Shown in pieces: positions 41,948 through 50,009 of a stretch of 51,796 bases of DNA. This stretch comes from Gp6-AA40 sp035263125 (GTDB lineage: Bacteria > Acidobacteriota > Vicinamibacteria > Vicinamibacterales > UBA2999). The DNA lies in assembly GCA_035263125.1 (NCBI GenBank), contig DATFRP010000126.1, forward strand, positions 1-51,796, in the 5' to 3' direction. The notes beneath the pieces are model-generated. The model worked only from the letters and a program-made list of their open reading frames with translations. It made no database searches and was not told where the DNA came from. Position numbers and translations under genes: made by a program. Numbering within the stretch: position 1 is the stretch's first letter; each line of letters opens with the position of its first letter.

Positions 41948-42763
41948 ATGACAACCATCCTCAGGCTTACCGCTCTTCTGGTCGTGGCGGCCGGCGTGAG
42001 TGTTCCGGCCTTCGCGCAGTGGCTGACCTATCCAACTGCGGGCGTGCCCAGATTGCCGAACGGGTCGCCCAACCTTCAGGCGCCGACGCCGCGAACCGCC
42101 GACGGCAAACCGGATTTTTCTGGAATCTGGGAACCCGAAAAGAACCGTCCCTGCCCGCCGGATGGTTGTGCGGACATGCAGGTGCCTCAGGAATTCCTGA
42201 ACATTGGCTACAGCCTCAAAAACGGTCCGCCGTATCAGCCGTGGGCTTCGGAAGCCAGGAAGTCGAGAGCGGAACAAAACGGGAAGGACGACCCGGTTTC
42301 GCGATGTCTGCCGGGGGGAATCGTCAAACTGCACACGACACCGCAGCTGCGGAAATTCATTCAGATTCCAGGCTTGATCGTCACGCTGAATGAGATGGAC
42401 GCCACGTATCGGCAGATTTTCACGGATGGCCGTCCGCTACCGCCAATCGGAACGAACGCTTTCAAGGGATATTCCGTCGGCAAATGGGAAGGGGAGACGC
42501 TCGTCGTCGAGTCAACGGGATTTCCGGATGGTGAGTGGCTCGACCGAAACGGCAGTCCTCTGACGGATGCCGCGAGGATCACGGAACGTATCCGGCGCGT
42601 CAATTTCGGCAGGATGGAGATCGAAGTCACTATCGACGATCCGAAGGCGTACACCAAGCCCTGGACGATCACGCTCATTCACAACATCGTGCTCGATACG
42701 GAACTAATGGACTATATCTGCACGGAAAACGAACAAGACGTCGGGCACCTGGTGGGGAAATAG
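41948..42763 (+). CDS. Exported protein of the 'PRTPWGDPDLQG' family, short paralogue 3
   Basis: The protein has 271 residues with a signal peptide ending near VPAFAQ. PRTADGKPDFSGIWEPE, YRQIFTDGRPLP, GKWEGETLVVESTGF, IDDPKAYTKPW and the C-terminal ENEQD correspond to the landmarks of the two longer paralogues in the window. It lacks their extended N-terminal middle section and the final CHEGN motif is replaced by CTENEQD. Function unknown. The start is preceded by GGGAGA. Confidence 0.82.
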   Translation: MTTILRLTALLVVAAGVSVPAFAQWLTYPTAGVPRLPNGSPNLQAPTPRTADGKPDFSGIWEPEKNRPCPPDGCADMQVPQEFLNIGYSLKNGPPYQPWASEARKSRAEQNGKDDPVSRCLPGGIVKLHTTPQLRKFIQIPGLIVTLNEMDATYRQIFTDGRPLPPIGTNAFKGYSVGKWEGETLVVESTGFPDGEWLDRNGSPLTDAARITERIRRVNFGRMEIEVTIDDPKAYTKPWTITLIHNIVLDTELMDYICTENEQDVGHLVGK

Positions 42764-43033
42764 TCTCTACTCCTTCTGCTTCCCGTTCATCGACACATTG
42801 AGTCGGCGCATGCCTCGCAGATCCCTCGAGCCGGGCACTTTGTTGCCAGTAGGGTTCCTTGCGGCCGTATCGTGCTTTGTGGCCTCGACGTTGAGCTGCT
42901 CGTCTTTCTTCTGACCAGCTCCAACACGGCTGAGCTTGTAACGAAGGCGGTCTGTCGGCCCCCCATCATCTGGTCGATACAGATAACGGCAAGTCAGGTC
43001 AATGGCTGAGCGCCAATGCACAGGGAGGCGACC

Positions 43034-43426
43034 ATGATACGAATCCGGACATCAGTTCTTGCTCTGCTGTTCGTCAGCGCCATCTGGCTACCAGTCTCTG
43101 CTCAGCAGCACGTCGTGGACCAGGCGACCCTCGATCAAGCGGTTGCGGATCACGTCCGCCAAAAGGCCGACGACCGCGAAACCATACGCCGCGTTCTCCA
43201 ACTCGAACAGGTGCGCAAGGTTGCGGAAGGCGCTGGTCTCGATCTCAAACGCGCGGAAGCAGCAGTCGCAACGCTCGACGATGCCGAAGCGGGCCGGATT
43301 GCGGCTCAGGCCCGATCAGTGAACCAGTCTCTGGCAGGAGGCCGTGGTGGGTCGACAGTCGAAATTTCGACAACGATGATCATCATCTTCCTTCTCCTCC
43401 TGATTCTGCTCATCGTCGCCGTGTGA
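43034..43426 (+). CDS. Small exported protein with C-terminal membrane anchor (DUF6627/PA2779-like)
   Basis: The protein has 130 residues from ATG 43034, preceded by GGAGG. A signal sequence (VLALLFVSAIWLPVSA) is followed by a helical domain with ALDQAV-like DQATLDQAVADHVRQK, a DRETIRRVLQLEQV stretch and a C-terminal membrane helix (MIIIFLLLLILLIVAV). The layout matches the PA2779/DUF6627 family of short envelope proteins, whose function is not known. The 270 bp upstream have no convincing gene. Confidence 0.75.
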   Translation: MIRIRTSVLALLFVSAIWLPVSAQQHVVDQATLDQAVADHVRQKADDRETIRRVLQLEQVRKVAEGAGLDLKRAEAAVATLDDAEAGRIAAQARSVNQSLAGGRGGSTVEISTTMIIIFLLLLILLIVAV

Positions 43427-43466
43427 TTCGAGAAGCGAAGACATCGCGGGCGTAGGCGGCGAGGTT

Positions 43467-46400
43467 CTACTTCGCCGTCTGCGCCTTCGATCCTGCGCCT
43501 GTCTCGGATGTTTCAGGTTCAACCAGCCAGCCACGCTTACGCATGATCTCCCACGCCCTTCTCACGATCTCGTCCCGCACGAAGGGTAAATGCGATTCTT
43601 TTGCTCTCTCAGACTTGGCGCGAGGACGAACGCCGAGCGCGTTGAGTCTCGCAACCACGTCGGCCATCGTCGCCTTCGGGTCACAAAAATAGCGAGTGCT
43701 GCGAATGCGAATGAAACGCCACCCGACGCGCTCCAGCACCGCCTGGCGCCAGAGGTCCTCGCTGATCTTTTCGAATCCGAAGTAGCGATCTCCATCACAT
43801 TCCACCGCGACTTGAGTGCCGGGACCGCACACCACCATGTCGAGCCGGTATCGTCCCACCCAGACCTCGGGCTCGACGTTGTAGCCTGCCAACAGGAGAT
43901 CTCGTCTGACCGCCTCCTCGAAGGGCGATTTGGCCCTGGCTTGGGTTCGTCGCGTTCGTTCCGCGAGTGCTTGTGGATTTCGAATGTGTTCAATCAGTCG
44001 ACGACGCAGGTCACCCTGTTGAAGATCCCTCTCCGGGTTGAGCGAGTGGACGAGCCACATCTGGTCTTTTGCGCGGCTCGCCGCAACGTTGTAACGCTGC
44101 TTCATGCTGTCATCCTGCATCATGCGCAGCGTATTTCCCGGTGATGAATCGACCATCGACAGGAACATGACGTCGCGTTCGTCGCCCTGGAATTGGGCGG
44201 CGTTGCCTGCCTGGAAACGGCGTTTGTCGAGCTCGACCGCACCGAGCACGTCGAGCGCGAGTCGATGGATCAATTCACCCTGCTCGTCGCCAAGCAACGT
44301 GATCGCCCCGAAAGTCTGTCCCTTGTAGAGGGGGTGTCCTGCGGCTGCAGCGAGCAGCCCAACGACGATCCGAGCTTCTGCCTCGTTTGTCTTCCCGGAT
44401 CCACTTCGGAGTGAACCGATCATCGATGTCGCGACGCATTCAGCGACGTGCGGAGTGGCAACCCGCGTCGCATCGCGCAACGGGCGCACGTCGCCATCGT
44501 ATGAGAGCTGATTCGAGAACTCGATGATGTCTGGTACGCAGCGGAAATGTTCCCGCAGGGCGATCGTTCCGGCAAACGATCTCCGCGCCAGATCGTAGAC
44601 CGATGTCTTGCCGTCGTACAGAACGTCGTTGGGGACTCCGTACAAGTGCTCGGCGATCAGGGCTTGCGCGTCATCGACGCGCTGCCCCACGGCCATCGGG
44701 CTGACCTGTTCGTGATCGCCAACGACAACCACCTTCTCGCCGATGTACCACGCCAACAGACCAAGCACGTCCGACTGGCTCGCCTCATCGATGATCACGA
44801 CGTCGAACCTCTTTCGTCGTGGGTCCATCGTTTCGGCCACTCGAGCAAGCGGCATGATCCAGACCGGAACGGCGTCTCGAGCCTGCACGAGAAGTTTGCG
44901 CGCCTCCGCCTGTAACTCCGGCACACGTTTGCCTGTTCCCTTGCCGATTCGGCCCTGTACGTCAGCCCACCCTTGCAGCGCTTGCCTGGCGGGCAGATCC
45001 GTCCTTCGAATCTGCGAAGCCCAGGCGCGGGCATCGACCAATGACGTCGTTGCGTCGTGCAGATCGTTCTGTAAGCGCTCCAACTGCGGTTTCAGAGAAC
45101 CCTCATCGATCTCGGACCGCCGTTGCAGTTCCTGAGACAGCTGCCGCCATTTCCAGGCGGACTCGGCCTCTGGTGGAGGTTCACCTTGGCCGTGGGCTCC
45201 TTCCCGGTCCGAGAGCGCTGTTGTCCATCCAGGCGCCACTGAATCCAGTTTCTGGAGCAGCGCCTTCCGCCGCGCCAGCACGATCGACTTGGAGTTGAGT
45301 CTCTGCAATTCGTCGTACGCGCATTGGTACGATTCCGTGTCCTCTTGTCTCACTCCGTTGCGCAGGCCCTCCACAGTAGGACCATGTCCCTTTTCCAGAA
45401 GCGCGTCGAACTCGCGAAGTCGTCTTCGTGCGCGGGCACTCTTCGCGAGCACCACCTGATTGCTGACAACGCGGTGGACGGAGTTCGTCAAAAGCGTCCC
45501 GTCTTTCACAAACGGCTGAACGGCCCCGAGATTTGCGCTGGCCGTTCGTCGATAGGCATCCCAGCGGAATCCGGCCGCGCGCATGGTCGAATGCAGCTCG
45601 GGCCACTTCTTTCCCCACCAGTCGAGAAAGTCCGGGAACTGATTGGCATAGTCATGGAGCACGGGCTCAGGCGGGTCGGGGATGTCAGCAAACCGTGGAA
45701 GCCCGGCGACACCAGCGATCTGTTCCCAGTGGCGCGCAACGAGTCGGCGGGTGGTAATGATGACGAGGGACGCTTCAATGGCGCGGAAGTGATCGGCGTC
45801 GTTGGGAACCCCGCTGGACACCCGAAGCATGGCAAGCGTTCGCTTCCACTGGGGCTTCAGGAACATCGTGAACGAGCCGAGCGAGCTTCCGCCTTCGAGT
45901 GAGGCCAGCATCTCACGGACAACGGCGATCGTCTCCTCGTTGTGCGCGGCTGCGTCGCACTCAGGCTCGTGGTCGACGAGCAGGGGGCGCGACTTGTCCC
46001 AGTGAACATGGGCGGAGACGATGCGCTCACGCAGTCGCTCCCACAATTGGCGTTCAGAGCCACCGCTGTATCCCGCCCCGATGATGTTCCTATGCCATCC
46101 GTCGTGCGACATCAGCTCGGTCGCAAACGAAGCGCACGATGTCGCGAGCCGCTCCAGGGCGTCGATTTCTGATTCGGCAGGCGGCCTGTCCCAGAATGTC
46201 GGGTCAGGGTCTTCTGCGTCAGCGCTGAGCTCCTCGACCAATTCGCGAAATGCACCTGGAGTCGGCAGATCCGACAGCTGAGGGAGGCCCCCCTCGAGCT
46301 CACCTTCGTCTTGCCTGGTCAGCTCGACGTTCGTGCGATACAGGTCACGGAGTTCAAGTGCTGAAAGGGGAAGCGGTGCGCCGGCCTCGACTGGACCCGG

Positions 46401-47984
46401 GATTGAATCGAGACTCTGGTGCGTCGCAACCCAGCGGGCGGCATCAGCCGGCATCATCGTCTCGCCCGCAATGGCAATCGGTGTGTACTCGGCCTCGCGC
46501 GCCACACGGATTTGGCTGGTCCCTTCGTCGACGCGCTGCAGCAGGCGCGTGCGATCCGCCACCAGTTGGCTCGCCTTGGCTTCGAGCGTTGCCTCGCTGC
46601 CGTCTGTCAGTCGCGTCAGGATGCCGCGGATCGCTTCCTCCATCTGCCTGCGGCCATCGAGATCGTTGTCGAGGACGGCCACGCACAACGGTCGAAGCTC
46701 CGGAACCACGTGGTCGCGCAGCACCTTGAGTGCCTTGGTGGTGTGGCTCGTGACGAGCACGCGCTTTCCTTGCGCGAGGAGATGGCCAATGAGGTTCGCG
46801 ATCGTGTGACTCTTCCCGGTGCCAGGGGGACCCTGAACGAGTACGGCATGGTGCTGATCGAGCGCTGCCGCAATTCGAACCTGCTCCGCGTTGGCAGGCT
46901 TGCTGAAGAAGACTTCGGCTGGGGCTCCCCAGGGCGATTGGGTCAAACCAGCTTCGTTTCCCAGCTCAATCGGACGTTCGATCCCGGTCAGGTGCGTCAA
47001 CGATGTCGGAAGATCAGGATGCGTCTCGAGGTCCTCGAGAATGCGCTCGAACGCGGCGGCATATCCCGATTGACGCTGCCGGAGAATGAGCACCGGATCG
47101 CGCGAAATCTGTGGCTCTGTCGACGCAGCGGCGGAACCACTCTTGTCGTGAAACTGACCCCTTGCGTGGAGGCGTTGCACGACCCTCTTGCAGAACGCGT
47201 CGGTCGCCGGTTTCTCGAGCGGGTGATAGCCACGATCCTCGAGCTCCGTGCGGAGGTCATTGAGATCGCGGGGCCCAAGGGACCCTCCGCTGAGGGCGGT
47301 TGCCAGCAGCTCCGGGCTTCGTTCCGCGTCGACCACTCGGAGTTCAGGTCCATTCGGATCGAACTCGATGTCTACGCGCTGCAGGATGAGCGGGTGATCG
47401 ATCGTGCCACTTTCAGATCGCCACAGCAGGCGTCCATCCCCGAGGACGAGCTCGAAACGCTCGCTTTCCTGCGTGAGACGGGCGCGGACTGCAAACAGAT
47501 CCTCGAACAGCTTTAACGCTTCACGGACGGGACGTTCCGCAATCGCCCACGCGTTCCGTTTCTCGCGCCATCGATCAAGGGCTGCCACGCGTGATCGATC
47601 GTCCAAGAATCGAACGGTAACCGTTCCGCCATTTTCAATTTCAACGCTGGTCGCTTGCCGAACCTTCAGGTCCGAACCGGGATCGTCCCATGCAGGTTCC
47701 AGCCATGATTCGAGCGCCGACGGCGGCGTTGGAGGCGGCGTGACTTGCGGCCGACGCAGACGAATGAGCGGAGCACTCGTTTCAACGGCCTGCTCCGGAT
47801 CCCCTGGCCCGGACGACAACTGCACCTCTCCGACCACGACACAGTCGTGGGTCGGCCAGGATCGAAGACGCTGGTGCCACGGCTGCTCGTCGAGTCGCAG
47901 GATAGTGGGTGCGCGGCGCTCTGCGAAGGCCTTCAGGAATCGGAAGATCTGCTTAGAGCGGGAAAGCGCGATCGGGTCGGTCAT
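43467..47984 (-). CDS. SF1 (Upf1-like) helicase fused to C-terminal Vsr/DUF559-like nuclease
   Basis: The protein has 1505 residues; ATG 47984 is preceded by AGAGG. The helicase has Walker A GPPGTGKS (385-392), DEAS (1066-1069), GDHEQVSP, REHFRCVPDIIEF and NVAASRAKDQMW, all of the Upf1/DNA2-type SF1 order, with a long helical insertion between Walker A and B. The C-terminus has a PD-(D/E)xK-like nuclease of the Vsr/DUF559 (MTES) group: Asp1382 in RYRLDMVV and Glu1395-x-Asp1397 in VAVECDG. Such helicase-nuclease proteins often act as single-gene antiphage systems. The N-terminal ~370 residues have no recognised domain. Transcribed alone. Confidence 0.9.
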   Translation of the reverse strand: MTDPIALSRSKQIFRFLKAFAERRAPTILRLDEQPWHQRLRSWPTHDCVVVGEVQLSSGPGDPEQAVETSAPLIRLRRPQVTPPPTPPSALESWLEPAWDDPGSDLKVRQATSVEIENGGTVTVRFLDDRSRVAALDRWREKRNAWAIAERPVREALKLFEDLFAVRARLTQESERFELVLGDGRLLWRSESGTIDHPLILQRVDIEFDPNGPELRVVDAERSPELLATALSGGSLGPRDLNDLRTELEDRGYHPLEKPATDAFCKRVVQRLHARGQFHDKSGSAAASTEPQISRDPVLILRQRQSGYAAAFERILEDLETHPDLPTSLTHLTGIERPIELGNEAGLTQSPWGAPAEVFFSKPANAEQVRIAAALDQHHAVLVQGPPGTGKSHTIANLIGHLLAQGKRVLVTSHTTKALKVLRDHVVPELRPLCVAVLDNDLDGRRQMEEAIRGILTRLTDGSEATLEAKASQLVADRTRLLQRVDEGTSQIRVAREAEYTPIAIAGETMMPADAARWVATHQSLDSIPGPVEAGAPLPLSALELRDLYRTNVELTRQDEGELEGGLPQLSDLPTPGAFRELVEELSADAEDPDPTFWDRPPAESEIDALERLATSCASFATELMSHDGWHRNIIGAGYSGGSERQLWERLRERIVSAHVHWDKSRPLLVDHEPECDAAAHNEETIAVVREMLASLEGGSSLGSFTMFLKPQWKRTLAMLRVSSGVPNDADHFRAIEASLVIITTRRLVARHWEQIAGVAGLPRFADIPDPPEPVLHDYANQFPDFLDWWGKKWPELHSTMRAAGFRWDAYRRTASANLGAVQPFVKDGTLLTNSVHRVVSNQVVLAKSARARRRLREFDALLEKGHGPTVEGLRNGVRQEDTESYQCAYDELQRLNSKSIVLARRKALLQKLDSVAPGWTTALSDREGAHGQGEPPPEAESAWKWRQLSQELQRRSEIDEGSLKPQLERLQNDLHDATTSLVDARAWASQIRRTDLPARQALQGWADVQGRIGKGTGKRVPELQAEARKLLVQARDAVPVWIMPLARVAETMDPRRKRFDVVIIDEASQSDVLGLLAWYIGEKVVVVGDHEQVSPMAVGQRVDDAQALIAEHLYGVPNDVLYDGKTSVYDLARRSFAGTIALREHFRCVPDIIEFSNQLSYDGDVRPLRDATRVATPHVAECVATSMIGSLRSGSGKTNEAEARIVVGLLAAAAGHPLYKGQTFGAITLLGDEQGELIHRLALDVLGAVELDKRRFQAGNAAQFQGDERDVMFLSMVDSSPGNTLRMMQDDSMKQRYNVAASRAKDQMWLVHSLNPERDLQQGDLRRRLIEHIRNPQALAERTRRTQARAKSPFEEAVRRDLLLAGYNVEPEVWVGRYRLDMVVCGPGTQVAVECDGDRYFGFEKISEDLWRQAVLERVGWRFIRIRSTRYFCDPKATMADVVARLNALGVRPRAKSERAKESHLPFVRDEIVRRAWEIMRKRGWLVEPETSETGAGSKAQTAK

Positions 47985-48251
47985 CTACGCCTCTTTCCCT
48001 CGAACGAACGTCGGCTTGGGGACGCCCACGCTCGGCCTCGGATACCAGATCAGTTTAACAACAGAGTGCTTGTGGAACGCACCCGAGGACTCCTGGCTCC
48101 CGTCGGCTATCTGTCGATCGATCGAGCGACAGGTGCGCGCCATTGCACGCGACTTCACTCAACTTCGCTCCGGCTTAACGCGCCTTTCTGGTGGCAATCG
48201 CCCGTTCCCGCCTTCCAAGTCACCACTGACGACGCGCTAGAATCCGAGCGC

Positions 48252-48775
48252 ATGCGAGGCCGTGCGGTGGGGACTTTGTTACCGGCGATGTTCCTCATTG
48301 GTTGTCTGTGCGGCGTCGTCACAGCCGCCGCACCACAGGCGGTTTCGCAGCTCGCCACCTCAGATTCAGCAGCGTTCACTGTCTCCAATGACGATGTCAC
48401 GCGCATCCTCGAAGACCGCGTGGACCATATGCAGCAAACGATATCGAGGATATCGGCCGGCATCTGCTCGAGAGTCGAGTACCTCTCTTCAAGGAACGCA
48501 ACGCCATCAAATTGAATGGCAAGACTCTGGACTCGTACGTCGGCGCCTATCAAATGCAACCAGACGTCGTGATGACGGTCAGCCGCCGCGGCGACAGGCT
48601 TTTCGGACAGAGAGGCAGCCAGGACAAGGTGGAGCTCTTCGCGGAAACCGAGACGGAGTTCTTCGTCAAAGTCACCAATGCGCAAGTCACGTTCGTGAAA
48701 GACAGCGCGGGCCGCGTCACACAGGTGGTCATCCACCAGGGTGGTCTTGACGAGAGGGGGCCGAAGATCAAATAG
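48252..48775 (+). pseudogene. Serine-hydrolase (beta-lactamase-like, DUF3471) gene with internal deletion
   Basis: The frame from ATG 48252 encodes a signal peptide and the first residues of an S12-type serine hydrolase (FTVSNDDVTRILEDRVDHMQ). From about 48435 the neighbouring frame carries the end of such a protein (NDIEDIGRHLLESRVPLF, then the DUF3471 domain LDSYVGAYQM, ETETEFFVKVTNAQVTFVKD). The catalytic SxxK/YxN domain (about 1 kb) is missing and the frames differ. The separate frame starting at TTG 48512 could still yield an 87-residue DUF3471 protein. Confidence 0.78.
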
Positions 48776-48776
48776 G

Positions 48777-49214
48777 CTAGGGGGACGCTGTTCCGAATGA
48801 CGCTTCCTCGACCGTGAATGACCAATCGAGGTTCGCTGATTCGACCACGACGTGGAAGACTCGAGGGTCGTCGGCCGTGTAGGCGGTTCCCTCCCCCGGC
48901 CCCGCTTCATCGACGGGCTCCTGCAGCGCGCGACCGCTGATGGCGCTCTGCAGAATCAATTTGAACCTGCCCTGGCCCTTGAGATCCTCGTGAGTCGTGC
49001 GCCAGTGGAACCGAAGCGACCCCGTCAGTCCGACGAACGATTCGGTCTGCGCGTTTCCACGGCCCGACCACGAGCCAAGCTGTTTCCAGACGACGACTTC
49101 TTTTTTCTGCGTCGGCTCTGGACGTGGCGAGTCGCACCCGCCCACGAGGGCAGACGCCACCGCGAGCACAAGGACACACACTCGAAAACGCCAGAAAAGA
49201 GGCCGCGTCGACAC
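48777..49214 (-). CDS. Small lipoprotein of unknown function
   Basis: The protein has 145 residues with a GTG start. Lipobox LVGGC at the end of the signal peptide. The mature part is a beta-rich domain (WKQLGSWSGRGNAQTESF, LRFHWRTTHEDLKGQGRFKL, VFHVVVESANLDWSFTVEEA). I do not recognise the family. It converges with the serine-hydrolase remnant (1-bp gap), and 159 bp separate its start from the Tat-linked iron-sulfur gene. Confidence 0.75.
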   Translation of the reverse strand: MSTRPLFWRFRVCVLVLAVASALVGGCDSPRPEPTQKKEVVVWKQLGSWSGRGNAQTESFVGLTGSLRFHWRTTHEDLKGQGRFKLILQSAISGRALQEPVDEAGPGEGTAYTADDPRVFHVVVESANLDWSFTVEEASFGTASP

Positions 49215-49373
49215 GTCCGCGCATTGTACGGGTGAAGCGTCGGCCCCGGCCGGGGTGGCCTTGAGTACCTCAAGTGAGTATCCGAATATTCCATTGCTTT
49301 AGACGAAGCTTGGCGTTACGTTTTGCCTGCCTCGCCGTCGCCCCGTACGCTTCTTTCATAAGGTGGCCTGTCC

Positions 49374-50006
49374 ATGGAAGACAAGACAACGACCGCCGAC
49401 ACACCCAGGAACGTCTCGCGCCGCAACTTCATCAAGGGTGTCATTGCGTCGGGAGCCGTGGTGTCCTCGGCTGCGTACCTCTGGCGCTCCTCGTCAGTGC
49501 TCGGCCAGCAGCCCTCTGCACCGGGCAGTGTCGAGCGACTGATCACGCTCACGGTCAATGGCCAGGAGCGTCGCGTCGACGTGCTGAAGCAGGAAACGTT
49601 GGCCACGACACTCCGTTACAAGCTGGGACTGACCGGCACCAAGCTCGGATGCGATCGCGCCGAGTGCGGCGCGTGCACCGTGCTCGTCGATGATGTGCCG
49701 CACTACTCGTGCTCCGTTCTCACGCACGCCGTGCGTGGAAAGCGGATCGTGACGATCGAGGGACTGGCTGCCGCCGATGGAAAACTTCATCCCGTGCAGC
49801 AGGGCGTCGTCGACGAGCAGGGCTTCCAGTGCGCGTTCTGCATGTCCGGCTTCATCATGGCCGCGGTCGGCTTCCTCAAAACGAATCCCAATCCGACACG
49901 TGCGCAACTCGCGCACGGGATCTCCGGCAACCTCTGTCGCTGTCAGGACTACGACAAGATTCTCACCTCGCTGATGCGCGGTGCTGAGAACATGCGGAAG
50001 GCGTGA
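49374..50006 (+). CDS. Tat-exported [2Fe-2S] subunit of a xanthine dehydrogenase-family enzyme
   Basis: The protein has 210 residues. A Tat signal (SRRNFIKGVIASGAVV) precedes a plant-type [2Fe-2S] domain (LGCDRAECGACTVLVDD with Cys cluster) and the second [2Fe-2S] helical domain (CAFCMSGFIMAA, SGNLCRCQDYDKIL). It resembles the small subunit of isoquinoline 1-oxidoreductase-type molybdenum hydroxylases. It is followed after 3 bp by the large subunit gene; the large subunit has no signal peptide of its own and probably leaves with this one. Confidence 0.93.
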   Translation: MEDKTTTADTPRNVSRRNFIKGVIASGAVVSSAAYLWRSSSVLGQQPSAPGSVERLITLTVNGQERRVDVLKQETLATTLRYKLGLTGTKLGCDRAECGACTVLVDDVPHYSCSVLTHAVRGKRIVTIEGLAAADGKLHPVQQGVVDEQGFQCAFCMSGFIMAAVGFLKTNPNPTRAQLAHGISGNLCRCQDYDKILTSLMRGAENMRKA

Positions 50007-50009
50007 CAC

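Noticed and set aside
42767..43021. 84-residue minus-strand frame before the small membrane protein gene
   Set aside because: No family resemblance, no Shine-Dalgarno and mixed codon use; too weak to call.
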